64,000 nucleotides of DNA from CAYXTW01 sp964452645. Its GTDB lineage: Bacteria > Zixibacteria > MSB-5A5 > GN15 > PGXB01. Numbering within the stretch: the stretch's first letter is position 1; each line of letters starts with the position of its first letter. The notes beneath the pieces are model-generated. The model was given only the letters and a program-made list of their open reading frames with translations. It did not search any database and was not told the origin of the DNA. The stretch lies in the NCBI GenBank assembly GCA_964452645.1, contig CAYVMO010000006.1:62001-126000 (forward strand). Reading direction: 5' to 3'. Of this stretch, positions 16,089-25,249 are shown piece by piece. The translations under genes were made by a program, and so were the position numbers.

Positions 16089-17762
16089 CTATATTATCGG
16101 CGGTTCGATGTACTCACCGAAAATCGGACGCAGAGCGTCGATTATCTCACCCTCGGTCGTATACACCCGAACACACTCCAAAATCGCCTTCAATGTATTA
16201 CCATCACCTTTGGCGGCCGTCTTTAAATCTTCCAGCGTCCGTGCAACCTTGTCATTATCACGATCATCGCGAACTTTCTGAACAAACGCAGTTTGCTCGC
16301 GCTCGACTTTTTCATCAATTTTCAAAATCGGTATCTCGATTTTTTCATTCTCCATGACATAATCATTGACACCGACAATAATCCGCTCTTTCTTCTCGAT
16401 TTCCTTTTGATACCGATAAGCGGCATTGGCAATTTCGCGCTGAAGATACCCCTCCTCGATACATTTCACCACCCCGCCGCGACGCTCGATTTCGCTGAGA
16501 TATTCCTCGGCGTCGGCCTCCATCTTGTCGGTAAGAGACTCCACAAAATATGACCCCGCCAATGGATCAATAGTATTCGTCACGCCGGTTTCATGGGCAA
16601 TTAACTGCTGGGTTCGTAAAGCCAGTAAAGCCGCTTTCTCGGACGGCAGCGCCAGAGTTTCATCCATCGAATTGGTATGCAGCGACTGTGTCCCACCCAG
16701 CACACCCGATAATGCCTCGAATGCGGTTCGGATAAGATTATTTTCCGGCTGCTGCGCCGTCAGCGAACATCCGGCCGTCTGTGTATGGAACCGTAACAGC
16801 CGGCTTCGCTCTTTTTTGGCTTTGTATTTTTCCTTCATCCGGCGCGCATAAATTCTCCGAGCAGCCCGATATTTGGCGATTTCCTCGAAAAAATCCTGAT
16901 GGGCATTGAAGAAAAACGATAATCTCGGCGCGAAGGCATCAACATCCTGCCCGTCTTTTATCGCCGCCTCAATATAGGCAAAACCGTCAGCCAGCGTAAA
17001 AGCCAGCTCCTGCGCGGCGGTCGAGCCGGCTTCGCGAATATGATACCCCGATATCGAAATCGTATTCCACTGCGGGACATGGTCGGTGCAGAAAGCCATC
17101 AGGTCGGTGATTAATCGAATCGATGGTTCCGGCGGAAACACCCACTCTTTCTGCGCAATATATTCTTTTAAGATGTCATTTTGAAGCGTTCCGCGAACCT
17201 GATCGAACGGGACATTATTTTTATCGGCCACCGCCAGATACATCGCCAGTAGAATCGATGCGGGCGCATTAATGGTCATTGAGGTCGACACGTCACGCGG
17301 ATTGATTCCGTCGAAAAGTATCTCCATATCGGCCAGCGAATCGACCGCCACCCCGCACTTGCCCACCTCGCCCAGCGAACGGATATGATCCGAATCGTAA
17401 CCCATCAAAGTCGGCAGATCAAAAGCGACCGACAGCCCGGTCTGACCGTTTTTTAAAAGATAATGATAGCGCTCGTTGGTCTGTTTCGGCGTACCCATCC
17501 CGGAAAACTGGCGCATCGTCCATAACCGACTGCGGTACATTGTGTGATGAACGCCGCGCGTGTAGGGATATTCGCCGGGAAAACCGATTTTTTCGAAAAA
17601 TTTCGAGCCGTTGACATCCGACGGCGTATACAACTCTTTGATTTCCTCACCGGAGACAGTTATAAATCGGGGGCGCGATTTTTTAACGCGTAATTTTTCG
17701 GCGTCTTTATCCCACTTCTTTTTTCTATTTTTCGATTCCTCGATAAACTTTTTATCAAACAT
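16089..17762 (-). CDS. Methylmalonyl-CoA mutase, catalytic (large) subunit, copy 1
   Basis: A 557-residue TIM-barrel subunit of adenosylcobalamin-dependent methylmalonyl-CoA mutase, converting (R)-methylmalonyl-CoA to succinyl-CoA. GEYPYTRGVHHTMYRSRLWTMRQFSGMGT, the substrate-contacting RFHTQTAGCSLTAQQPEN and GGTQSLHTNSMDE are typical. The B12 domain is on a separate gene. The ATG at 17762 follows CGGAGA and is preferred over an in-frame codon 19 residues upstream that falls inside the promoter/leader. First gene of the propionate operon; the promoter lies 29-57 bases upstream. Confidence 0.93.
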   Translation of the reverse strand: MFDKKFIEESKNRKKKWDKDAEKLRVKKSRPRFITVSGEEIKELYTPSDVNGSKFFEKIGFPGEYPYTRGVHHTMYRSRLWTMRQFSGMGTPKQTNERYHYLLKNGQTGLSVAFDLPTLMGYDSDHIRSLGEVGKCGVAVDSLADMEILFDGINPRDVSTSMTINAPASILLAMYLAVADKNNVPFDQVRGTLQNDILKEYIAQKEWVFPPEPSIRLITDLMAFCTDHVPQWNTISISGYHIREAGSTAAQELAFTLADGFAYIEAAIKDGQDVDAFAPRLSFFFNAHQDFFEEIAKYRAARRIYARRMKEKYKAKKERSRLLRFHTQTAGCSLTAQQPENNLIRTAFEALSGVLGGTQSLHTNSMDETLALPSEKAALLALRTQQLIAHETGVTNTIDPLAGSYFVESLTDKMEADAEEYLSEIERRGGVVKCIEEGYLQREIANAAYRYQKEIEKKERIIVGVNDYVMENEKIEIPILKIDEKVEREQTAFVQKVRDDRDNDKVARTLEDLKTAAKGDGNTLKAILECVRVYTTEGEIIDALRPIFGEYIEPPII

Positions 17763-17790
17763 GGTTTTCTCCGAGTTTAAATAACTAAAT

Positions 17791-17819
17791 ATAGTAACAA
17801 ATTTACGTCTAAAAATCAA
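17791..17819 (-). promoter_or_regulatory. Promoter of the propionate/methylmalonyl-CoA operon
   Basis: Minus strand: -35 TTGATT (17814-17819), 17-base spacer, -10 TACTAT (17791-17796). It sits just upstream of the mutase start and is the only good promoter seen ahead of the ten tightly packed genes down to 7380. Confidence 0.6.
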
Positions 17820-17887
17820 GTGCGGATGGGAGAATAATTGTCGGTGGGCATTTCGACAGCGTAATTCCAGCTTTTTATTGATTCATA

Positions 17888-17916
17888 TTGACATAGATAA
17901 ATTGGAAGGCTACAAT
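17888..17916 (+). promoter_or_regulatory. Promoter of the GNAT gene
   Basis: -35 TTGACA (17888-17893), 17-base spacer, -10 TACAAT (17911-17916), divergent from the operon promoter 69 bases away. Start codon is 50 bases downstream. Confidence 0.65.
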
Positions 17917-17965
17917 AATAAAAGAATGTATTGTGTAATATTATATCGGGTTTCCGGTTTAGCCT

Positions 17966-18364
17966 ATGAACAAAATCGAGTATAAAATCCAACCTGACAT
18001 ATCCGACGAATCATTGAACAGACTCTTTGCCAACGCGTGGAAAAATCATACTAATCGCGAATTCGGGCCCGTGCTTTCAAAAAGCCTGACCTATATTTGC
18101 GCGTTCGATGATTCGCTTCTAATCGGTTTTGTAAATGTTGCATGGGATGGCGGTTTACACGGTTTCATTCTTGATACGACCGTCCACAAAGATTATCAAC
18201 GCCGTGGAATCGGTACCGAATTAATGAGGCTGGCAGCGGACGTTTCTGCGGGACGTGGAATCGAGTGGCTTCATGTCGATTATGAGCCATTTCTGGATAA
18301 GTTTTATTCCGGCTGCGGTTATCGGAAAACAGAAGCGGGGCTACTCAATCTACGCAAGATATAA
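17966..18364 (+). CDS. GNAT-family N-acetyltransferase
   Basis: A 132-residue acetyltransferase. The acetyl-CoA pyrophosphate loop is VHKDYQRRGIGTELM (motif A, R/Q-x-x-G-x-G), preceded by the beta-4 strand and followed by WLHVDY and the FYSGCGYRK element of motif B. Substrate cannot be predicted; the family acetylates amines of small molecules, antibiotics or proteins. It is monocistronic with its own consensus promoter. Confidence 0.85.
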   Translation: MNKIEYKIQPDISDESLNRLFANAWKNHTNREFGPVLSKSLTYICAFDDSLLIGFVNVAWDGGLHGFILDTTVHKDYQRRGIGTELMRLAADVSAGRGIEWLHVDYEPFLDKFYSGCGYRKTEAGLLNLRKI

Positions 18365-18517
18365 GTATTCAACCATAAACCGCCGATAAAAATGTTTACC
18401 CCGCCACATAATAGAAATATGACTTTTCCCGATAACCTGAATATGCATACGGATTATAAAAATATAATTAATATCGAATGTCTTTTAATTTGAGATGATG
18501 CCGAAGGAGGAATAAAA

Positions 18518-18814
18518 ATGGTTACCAGACGTTCAACCGCTTATGCGCCGGGAACCGGTACCATAGACCGCTATCGGACGCGAAAATACACGGTTCCCTT
18601 TAACAACATCAATGAACCCGGCACATACTACTTTCATCCGACCGGAATGTTGGTCAGAATTCCGCCCAATGCCGTCATTCCGGGCCACAGCCCGACTATA
18701 AATCTATGCTGGGTGGAGGAAACTTATTGCACGAAGATTTCCGATGATCCATGGATGCCGCTTGGAAAAGCGCGGGAGACCTGTGCCAATTGGGATCTCG
18801 AGGTCAACTTTTAA
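18518..18814 (+). CDS. Hypothetical protein, 98 residues
   Basis: Not recognised. A strong ribosome site (AAGGAGGAAT) precedes the ATG. The product has a basic N-terminus, a Pro/Gly-rich middle (NEPGTYYFHPTGMLVRIPPNAV) and three Cys in the last 40 residues, and lacks a signal peptide or membrane segment. The middle stretch suggests a small beta-rich fold. No neighbour shares an operon with it; about 150 bases separate it from the GNAT gene. Confidence 0.5.
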   Translation: MVTRRSTAYAPGTGTIDRYRTRKYTVPFNNINEPGTYYFHPTGMLVRIPPNAVIPGHSPTINLCWVEETYCTKISDDPWMPLGKARETCANWDLEVNF

Positions 18815-18979
18815 AACACTCACCTGCGCCCGCACGCGTCCTTCCGCACCGGGACCGGATTTCTTTTGTCACCGATGACCTTCAATCCCGTAATTAGGCT
18901 TTTATTTACGGATTAATTTTCGAGGTTATCAGGTCATAGTTGTGGTCTTTGACGATAACTCGCAAATCATATTGCCGAC

Positions 18980-19300
18980 CTATTTCGGTGTGTGCCTGTG
19001 AAGACGGTTTAAGATGATCCTCAGTCGATTATAACGATAGAGACCGATAAAAAAGGTCATAATGCCGATTGGCATAAATATCCACCCGATTATTTCCACC
19101 AGCGTCGTTTCAAAGAAACGTACGAACGTCACACCCGCGACAAACAATGTCAATGCCGTTCGCACATAGGCCAGAAAAGTATTTTGATTCGACAGCGTCG
19201 TCCGGTCGGCCGCCAGATGGTCACGAAGTATCATTCTCGATACGTCATATCCAGAATAAATATTGCTTTCATGATTGCTTATATACCCGAATATTCTCAT
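18980..19300 (-). CDS. DUF202-family small membrane protein
   Basis: A 106-residue protein with RDHLAADRTTLSNQNTFLAYVRTALTLF near residues 27-54, the DUF202 hallmark (two RTxL..xR motifs), and two transmembrane helices, about 48-66 and 71-90. The start at 19300 follows GGAGGAAAT; a longer frame would overlap meaB. Family members are inner-membrane proteins of unknown function. It follows meaB by 46 bases on the same strand and may be co-transcribed. Confidence 0.75.
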   Translation of the reverse strand: MRIFGYISNHESNIYSGYDVSRMILRDHLAADRTTLSNQNTFLAYVRTALTLFVAGVTFVRFFETTLVEIIGWIFMPIGIMTFFIGLYRYNRLRIILNRLHRHTPK

Positions 19301-19346
19301 ATTTCCTCCGCCGGTTAATAATCCATAAAAATTAATAAGATATATA

Positions 19347-20288
19347 TCAATCCAGCTTCGATAGTCTGATAATTTCCTCGCTGGCGGTATGCGGATCGGA
19401 TTTGCCACAGTAAATATCCATTGCGATTTTATCCAGGTCAACGATGCCCGATAATTTTTCTCGAATCAACTCGTTGACATGAAACTGCAAAATCTTTAAA
19501 ATCTTTTTCTTTATCTGCTCCCGGCGATGAATCTCGAAGTGCCCGGATTCCTTTGAATATTTAAGATGTTCCTCTATCTCTTCGAGCAATTTATCGGCAT
19601 TCTTGTTATTGATCGCTTCGGTCGCGACGACCGGCAACTGCCACTCCGATTTTTCCCGCTTGATATTTAAGGTCGCATCCAGTTCAGCGAGCAGACTATC
19701 CGAGGCGGGACGATCCGCCTTGTTGACCGCAAAAACATCGGCAATCTCCATCAGACCGGCTTTAAGCGTCTGGATAGCGTCACCCGACTCCGGTACCAAC
19801 ACGACTACAACCGTATCGCACGCATCCACGATATCCAGTTCAATCTGCCCGACACCGACCGTCTCGATCAGGATATAATCGAAACCGAAAGCATCCAGAA
19901 CGGTAATGACATTTTCTGTCGCCGCCGCCAGTCCGCCGGTCGAACCGCGCGTGGCCATGGAGCGGATAAAAATCGAACCGTCGGTCGGCATATCAGTCAG
20001 GCGAATACGATCTCCTAAAAGCGCCCCTCCGGTGAACGGTGATGTCGGATCGACGGCGATGACCGCCACCCGCGCCCCTTTGGCCACCAGCATTTTTGAG
20101 ATATTATTCACCAGCGATGATTTCCCGGCTCCGGGCGGCCCCGTAAAACCGATTCGTATCGCCTTTCCCGTCCCCGGATAAATCTTTGCAAGAACTTTCT
20201 GGTAACCTTCTTCGCGATCTTCGACATAAGAAACGATTCTGGCCAGCGCCGCTTGATCGCCGTTTTGGAATTTTTCCAGTACCGTCAT
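19347..20288 (-). CDS. meaB: Methylmalonyl-CoA mutase-associated GTPase MeaB
   Basis: A 313-residue G3E-family GTPase that loads and protects the mutase's adenosylcobalamin. Walker A GPPGAGKS (50-57), the switch-region VAVDPTSPFTGGALLGDRIRL, Asp/Glu in ILIETVGVGQIE and the base-specificity motif NKAD are all present. The C-terminal helices (IKKKILKILQFHV) match the dimerisation arm. It is not in the mutase operon but only 1.5 kb upstream of its promoter on the same strand. It lies 9 bases after recJ, so it is expressed with a housekeeping operon. Confidence 0.93.
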   Translation of the reverse strand: MTVLEKFQNGDQAALARIVSYVEDREEGYQKVLAKIYPGTGKAIRIGFTGPPGAGKSSLVNNISKMLVAKGARVAVIAVDPTSPFTGGALLGDRIRLTDMPTDGSIFIRSMATRGSTGGLAAATENVITVLDAFGFDYILIETVGVGQIELDIVDACDTVVVVLVPESGDAIQTLKAGLMEIADVFAVNKADRPASDSLLAELDATLNIKREKSEWQLPVVATEAINNKNADKLLEEIEEHLKYSKESGHFEIHRREQIKKKILKILQFHVNELIREKLSGIVDLDKIAMDIYCGKSDPHTASEEIIRLSKLD

Positions 20289-20297
20289 GAGATTTTC

Positions 20298-22043
20298 TTA
20301 AAACTGGGGCAGGTCACCGGCCCCCAGTCTTATATCTTTTAGCCTTAATTGGATCCTCGTATGCCCTTCCCATGAATTATACTCCACGACATAGACGAGA
20401 TCGACCAGACTGCCGCGACCGGAAAGCTGTCGCGCCCAGTCACCGAATCCGAAACCGATAATATCGAAAACCGAATCGCCTTTACGGACTTTCATCTTGA
20501 GATGATTCTTGCCCACGCAATATGGCTGACCAAGCACCTCACAGTTGCGCGTCAGAAATATCGGCCGCATATTTTGCGGACCGAAAGGCGCAAATGATTC
20601 GATGACATCCAGAAGCTTAGAACTTATTTGAGATAACTCGATTTCACAATCGATATGCAATTTCGCTACCAGATCATCATCGGTTAAGAGATTGCGGGAG
20701 ACATCCTTTAACCTTTCTCTGAACGCATCGATTTTATCCGGTGCAATCGTCAGGCCGGCGGCATATTTATGCCCGCCATAGCGCAGCACCAAATCCTCGC
20801 ATTTCTTTAAGGCTTCGGTCAGATGAAAACCGGGTATCGAGCGCGCCGATCCTTTGCCTTCGCCGTTATCGATGGCAATCATGACGGTCGGCAGGTGATA
20901 TCTTTCCACCAGTCGGCTGGCGACGATTCCGATGACACCCGGGTGCCACCCTTCCGAGGCCAGTACGATGGCGCGATCATTTTCCAAATCAACCGTCTGC
21001 CGGATCTGCTCGAGCGCTTCACCCAGTGTTTTTTCATCGATATTTTTCCGCCGCTGATTTTCATGGTCAAGTTTGCGGGCGATTTCGGCCGCGACTCTTT
21101 CATCGCGGGTCGTCAGCAGTTTTATCGCCAGGTGAGCATCGCCCAACCTCCCGATAGCATTAATCCTCGGTGCCAGTATAAATACGACCTGACCCGTTCC
21201 GATTTCCTTGCCCATTAATCCGGATACAAATGTCAATGATTTCAACCCCGGTTTGGTCGTGCCGGATATCTGCCGTATACCGAACTTCGTCAGAATTCGA
21301 TTTTCTCCGACAAGCGGTACGATATCCGCCGAGGTGCCCAGCGCCACCAGATCCAGATGCTCCTCGAGTTCGGCCTGATCTTGTTGCAGCCTTTGATACA
21401 GAGCCTGAGCCAGTTTGAAGGCCACCCCGCCGCCCGAAAGCTCCCCCCCGGCATAATGGCAGTCTTTCTGTTTCGGATTAACCAACGCCACTGCATCGGG
21501 AAGAGTCTCACCCGGTTCATGATGATCAGTCAGAATACAATCGATACCGAGCGAGCGGGCGAATTTCACTTCCTCCACCGCCGTAACACCGGTATCAACC
21601 GAAACAATCAGCGAAATCCCCTTGGCCGAGGCTTCTTTGATTCCATCCGTGGAAAGACCATATCCCTCCACCAGCCGATTCGGCAAATAATACATAACCT
21701 GAGCTCCCAGTTTATTCAGAACCAGGTACAGAAGCGATGAGGCGGTTATTCCGTCGACATCATAATCGCCATAAACCATTATCTTTTCGTTTTCCCGAAG
21801 AGCATTAAGGATTCTCTCCACGGCCTTATCCATGTCATACAGGGTAAACGGATCCGGCAGGTCCGACATGGTCGGATTCAGGAATTGATTAATAGCCTCC
21901 GGTGAACTAATCTGGCGATTAAAAAGAATCTTGACAACGATCTGGTCAAGTCCGGTCTCTATACAGATTTTCTGAAGAAATTCAGGATCCGGATCAGGAG
22001 CCACGACCCACTTAAGGGGGGCAGATTTACTTGCCCAATTCAT
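20298..22043 (-). CDS. recJ: Single-stranded-DNA-specific exonuclease RecJ
   Basis: A 581-residue DHH/DHHA1 nuclease degrading 5' single-stranded DNA in repair. Motif I VYGDYDVDGITASSLL, the DHH motif ILTDHHEPGE and the later ASEGWHPGVIGIVASR and RYGGHKYAAGL (DHHA1) are present, with an OB-like C-terminal domain. The ATG at 22043 is chosen because upstream in-frame codons fall in the RNase P RNA gene and AAGGA lies 8 bases before it. Usual length for the family. Confidence 0.93.
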   Translation of the reverse strand: MNWASKSAPLKWVVAPDPDPEFLQKICIETGLDQIVVKILFNRQISSPEAINQFLNPTMSDLPDPFTLYDMDKAVERILNALRENEKIMVYGDYDVDGITASSLLYLVLNKLGAQVMYYLPNRLVEGYGLSTDGIKEASAKGISLIVSVDTGVTAVEEVKFARSLGIDCILTDHHEPGETLPDAVALVNPKQKDCHYAGGELSGGGVAFKLAQALYQRLQQDQAELEEHLDLVALGTSADIVPLVGENRILTKFGIRQISGTTKPGLKSLTFVSGLMGKEIGTGQVVFILAPRINAIGRLGDAHLAIKLLTTRDERVAAEIARKLDHENQRRKNIDEKTLGEALEQIRQTVDLENDRAIVLASEGWHPGVIGIVASRLVERYHLPTVMIAIDNGEGKGSARSIPGFHLTEALKKCEDLVLRYGGHKYAAGLTIAPDKIDAFRERLKDVSRNLLTDDDLVAKLHIDCEIELSQISSKLLDVIESFAPFGPQNMRPIFLTRNCEVLGQPYCVGKNHLKMKVRKGDSVFDIIGFGFGDWARQLSGRGSLVDLVYVVEYNSWEGHTRIQLRLKDIRLGAGDLPQF

Positions 22044-22069
22044 TGTTGGCATCCTTCTTTTCAGGAAGT

Positions 22070-22449
22070 CAGGAAGAGGAAAATAAGCCGAGTTCTGTGT
22101 CTCCGCGGACGGAGATACGGCCATTTATCTTGGTCTGTCAGTTACCTGACGACTCTATGCGGCCTACCCGGAAATCAAGCGGGACGAGCCGGTCCCTCTT
22201 TCCCTATTTGGCCTTGCTCCCGGTGGGGTTTACCCCTGGCACAGTTACCTGTGGCAGGCGGGGTCTCTTACACCTCGTTTTCACCATCGCCGCTGTCCGC
22301 CTTTCGGCCGACAGGTAGGCAGTCTGTTTTCTGTGGCACTATCCGTCGGATCACTCCGCCCCGGTGTTATCGGGCACCATGGCTCTGTGGAGCTCGGACT
22401 TTCCTCACTTTACGTCATAATAAAGCGCGACCGTTTTTCCTCTTTCTGA
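22070..22449 (-). ncRNA. rnpB: RNase P RNA (bacterial type A-like)
   Basis: The universal CR I sequence GAGGAAAGTCCGAGCTCC lies at its 5' side (22396-22406 and onward) and CR V, ACAGAACTCGGCTTATTTT, near its 3' end (22082-22098). P1 is formed by AAGAGGAAAA near 22433-22447 and UUUUCCUCUU near 22074-22083. Length about 380 bases fits. It lies between guaB and recJ, all on the minus strand. Ends are estimated from the P1 pairing. Confidence 0.93.
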
Positions 22450-22488
22450 ACTTACGTTTTATTCTATAGTTAACACATACAATCGATT

Positions 22489-23955
22489 TTAGTTCATACG
22501 CCGGTAATTCGGGGCCTCTTTGGAAATTGTGACCGAGTGCGGGTGGGATTCGATAATCCCGGCGTGAGATACCCTCAAAAATCCGGCTTTTTGCTGCAAC
22601 TGGCCTATGTTGGCGGCGCCGCATATCCCCATCCCGGACCTGAGTCCCCCCACGAGCTGGTAAACGGTACTGGCCAACTCTCCCTTGTAGGGGACTCGAC
22701 TTTCAATCCCTTCCGGAACAAATTTCGAAACTTCCTCCTGGTGCTCCTGAAAATACCGCTCGCTGCTCCCGGCCTTCATCGCCTCGACCGATCCCATACC
22801 TCGATATGTTTTATACGTCCGGCCCTCATAAAGAACTGTTTCCCCCGGTGATTCTTCCATACCGGCAAGCAACGAGCCCAGCATAACCGCTGAAGCCCCG
22901 GCCGCCAGCGCTTTGGTTATATCGCCCGAATACCTGATCCCGCCGTCGGCAATTATCGGAATATTGTGCTTCGATGCTTCCTCGACGCTTTCCAGAATCG
23001 CCGTAATCTGCGGAACACCGCAACCGGTGACAACCCGCGTGGTGCAAATCGATCCCGGCCCGATACCGACTTTTACGGAGTCGGCCCCGGCCTCTATCAA
23101 CGCTCTCGCTCCCTCCTGCGTGGCGATATTTCCGGCCATTACGGGAACTGCCGGGTATCTTTTCTTTAATGATTCAACCGTATTTAATACTCCCAGCGAA
23201 TGCCCGTGCGATGAGTCAACCACCAGAATATCGACCCCTGCATCCACCAGAAGTCCCGCCCGTTTTTCCATATCTTCCGTGACACTTACCGCCGCCCCCA
23301 CCCGCAGGCGACCCAGCTGATCCTTGCTGGCGTTGGGAAACAGCAGTTTTTTCATAATATCTTTAACGGTAATCATACCTTTCAAATTATTTTGCTCATC
23401 GACTATCGGCAATTTCTCGATTCGATTTTTATGCAGTAATTCCTGCGCCGTATCCAGACTGGTTCCTTCCGGTGCCGTCACCAGATTTTTTGTCGTCATG
23501 ACTTCCGATATAAGAGTCCCCAAATCTTTATGAAAACGCAAATCACGATTGGTCAAAATCCCGACCAGCTTACGCCCTTCGGTTATCGGTATTCCGGAAA
23601 TGGAGAATTGCTTCATTACTTTCAGGGCATCGCCGATCGGCCGATCCGGCGTCATTGTCACCGGCTTGACAATCATACCCGATTCGGAACGTTTCACCTT
23701 ATCAACTTCGTACGCCTGCTCTTCCGGCGTTAAATTCTTATGAATAACGCCGAGTCCCCCCTGACGAGCAATGGCTATCGCTAGCCGGCATTCAGTGACC
23801 GTATCCATCGCCGCGGAAATAATCGGTATATTCAGGCTGATATCCGATGTTATCCTTGTTGTTATATCGACATCGCGCGGTAAGACTTCCGAACGGGACG
23901 GTATCAGAAGGACATCATCGAATGTCAGACCTTCATTGGGAAAAAAATGCGTCAT
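22489..23955 (-). CDS. guaB: IMP dehydrogenase
   Basis: A 488-residue enzyme oxidising IMP to XMP, the committed step of GMP synthesis. EGLTFDDVLLIPSRSEVLPRDVD opens the barrel, residues about 95-200 form two CBS domains, and the catalytic loop is KVGIGPGSICTTRVVTGCGVPQ with the active-site Cys. The flap and active-site MGSVEAMKAGSSERYFQE and EGIESRVPYKG follow. Full length. Five bases separate it from the zinc-ribbon gene upstream; rnpB follows 40 bases downstream. Confidence 0.96.
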   Translation of the reverse strand: MTHFFPNEGLTFDDVLLIPSRSEVLPRDVDITTRITSDISLNIPIISAAMDTVTECRLAIAIARQGGLGVIHKNLTPEEQAYEVDKVKRSESGMIVKPVTMTPDRPIGDALKVMKQFSISGIPITEGRKLVGILTNRDLRFHKDLGTLISEVMTTKNLVTAPEGTSLDTAQELLHKNRIEKLPIVDEQNNLKGMITVKDIMKKLLFPNASKDQLGRLRVGAAVSVTEDMEKRAGLLVDAGVDILVVDSSHGHSLGVLNTVESLKKRYPAVPVMAGNIATQEGARALIEAGADSVKVGIGPGSICTTRVVTGCGVPQITAILESVEEASKHNIPIIADGGIRYSGDITKALAAGASAVMLGSLLAGMEESPGETVLYEGRTYKTYRGMGSVEAMKAGSSERYFQEHQEEVSKFVPEGIESRVPYKGELASTVYQLVGGLRSGMGICGAANIGQLQQKAGFLRVSHAGIIESHPHSVTISKEAPNYRRMN

Positions 23956-23960
23956 CGATT

Positions 23961-24677
23961 TTAATCGCTTTCTCCATTAACCCAGATTAACATCCGGCCG
24001 CAATTGTCGCAGGTAATAATTCGGTCACCTCTCTTGATTTCCTGAATCAAATGGGGCGGCAGCGCCTTATAACATGCTCCACAGGCTCTCTTTCTGGCCG
24101 GCACGACGACATCGCCCCCGCGATTCTTGCGGACTCGTTCGTAAACCGAAAGAGTTCGTCTCGCAACCTTTTCAATTATATTATTCCGCTCGGCTTCCTT
24201 TAAATCGATTTTGCTCCCGACCGAATCCATTTTCTCCTGAAGAATGGCCAGCTGTTTTTCGTTTTGCTCCCTGGTTTCCTCCGATTTCACTTTATAATCA
24301 TCGATACTGCCTTCTATCTCCTCGATTTTCTGCATTAGTTCCAGGATCGCGGTTTCTTTTTCGCTGACATACTCCTTAACCGCGTCGATCTGTGAAATCA
24401 AAGCGTCGTATTCCTTGTTCGTCTTAATCGACATCATCTGGCCCTGGAGTTTTTTCAGCTCTTCATTTTTACTCTTTACCTCCAGCTCCATACTTTTCAT
24501 GGATACCCTGGCCTCCGATAAATCTCTGGCCGTATTATCGTATTTTTCCATGGTATCCTGGATTTCCTTTCTCAGGTTATCCATCATATCGGGAATGTAT
24601 TCCTTCGAGCGCTCCAATTCTCCGAGATCATAGTCAATTACCTGCAATTTTAGCAGCATCTCGAGATCACTTAGCAT
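23961..24677 (-). CDS. Coiled-coil protein with C-terminal C4 zinc ribbon
   Basis: A 238-residue protein: a long antiparallel-type coiled coil (about 5-175; repeated E/K heptads, KELKKLQGQMMSIKTNKEYDAL-like core) followed by a CxxC...CxxC ribbon (CGACYKALPP, CDNCGRML). This is the widespread CT398/zf-RING_7 family, placed near RNA-processing and flagellar/secretion genes in various bacteria; its exact function is unsettled. The ATG at 24677 follows GAGGAG; an in-frame codon 10 residues upstream is less likely. Here it heads the guaB transcription unit. Confidence 0.85.
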   Translation of the reverse strand: MLSDLEMLLKLQVIDYDLGELERSKEYIPDMMDNLRKEIQDTMEKYDNTARDLSEARVSMKSMELEVKSKNEELKKLQGQMMSIKTNKEYDALISQIDAVKEYVSEKETAILELMQKIEEIEGSIDDYKVKSEETREQNEKQLAILQEKMDSVGSKIDLKEAERNNIIEKVARRTLSVYERVRKNRGGDVVVPARKRACGACYKALPPHLIQEIKRGDRIITCDNCGRMLIWVNGESD

Positions 24678-24710
24678 TTTTCGCTCCTCATGTTGTACAA
24701 CAGTCATAAT

Positions 24711-24749
24711 AAAAAAAGCGCAGTCTCTAATTTGACTCAGGACTGCGCT
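24711..24749 (-). terminator. Intrinsic terminator of tRNA operon
   Basis: Perfect 9-bp stem AGCGCAGTC/GACTGCGCT with a T-run on the minus strand (24711-24717). It ends the transcript that starts at the promoter near 25.1 kb and includes both tRNAs. Confidence 0.85.
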
Positions 24750-24850
24750 TAAGCTCCCTTAATTTTATCGAGCCGTATTTAATTTTTATTTCTTCTCTAT
24801 GCGTCAATCGCATAAAATATCTATCGGTCATTTCCCCGGCTTTCTTCAAT

Positions 24851-24924
24851 TGGGCAATACTGGACTCGAACCAGTGACCTCTCGGATGTGAACCGAACGC
24901 TCTAACCAGCTGAGCTAATTGCCC
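24851..24924 (-). tRNA. tRNA-Val (anticodon CAC)
   Basis: The minus strand folds as a 74-base cloverleaf: acceptor GGGCAAT/ATTGCCC, D-arm GCTCAGCTGGTTAGAGC, anticodon stem TTCGG/CCGAG with loop TTCACAT, T-arm ACTGG-TTCGAGT-CCAGT, discriminator A. The 3' CCA is not encoded. The anticodon CAC reads GUG. Confidence 0.95.
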
Positions 24925-24988
24925 CGAAAACTCCAATATCCGCCTTTCAAACAACATCCGGGTTCATTTTATTATGAACCCTTTTACC

Positions 24989-25062
24989 TGGGCCCATCAG
25001 GACTCGAACCTGAGACCCGCTGATTATGAGTCAGCTGCTCTAACCAACTGAGCTATGGGCCC
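24989..25062 (-). tRNA. tRNA with CAU anticodon (Met or lysidine-type Ile)
   Basis: 74-base cloverleaf: acceptor GGGCCCA/TGGGCCC, D-arm GCTCAGTTGGTTAGAGC, anticodon stem GCTGA/TCAGC with loop CTCATAA, T-arm TCAGG-TTCGAGT-CCTGA, discriminator A, no encoded CCA. It lacks the three G-C pairs of an initiator anticodon stem, so it is elongator Met or tRNA-Ile2 read after TilS modification. A 22-base hairpin (24960-24981) lies between it and tRNA-Val and may guide processing. Confidence 0.93.
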
Positions 25063-25080
25063 AAATAGTTAAAGTCTTAT

Positions 25081-25109
25081 ATTATAACATCAAACTTTTT
25101 AACCGTCAA
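25081..25109 (-). promoter_or_regulatory. Consensus sigma-70 promoter of tRNA operon
   Basis: -35 TTGACG (25104-25109), 17-base spacer, -10 TATAAT (25081-25086). Transcription would start about 10 bases before the CAU tRNA. Confidence 0.85.
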
Positions 25110-25249
25110 GCTCTTTATTTTTTTAACAATAAAATAATTTGCCCGGTTCCGCGTTATTCTGTATTAAAATTTAAACTACAAGCCCCACAATAAATTAGGA
25201 TATTAATCTCCTGAATCCAGACGTTGCGAAGGAATACTCAATAATTCTG

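Noticed and set aside
22031..22469. Open frames across the recJ/guaB gap
   Set aside because: They lie within the RNase P RNA, which has both conserved CR I and CR V sequences.
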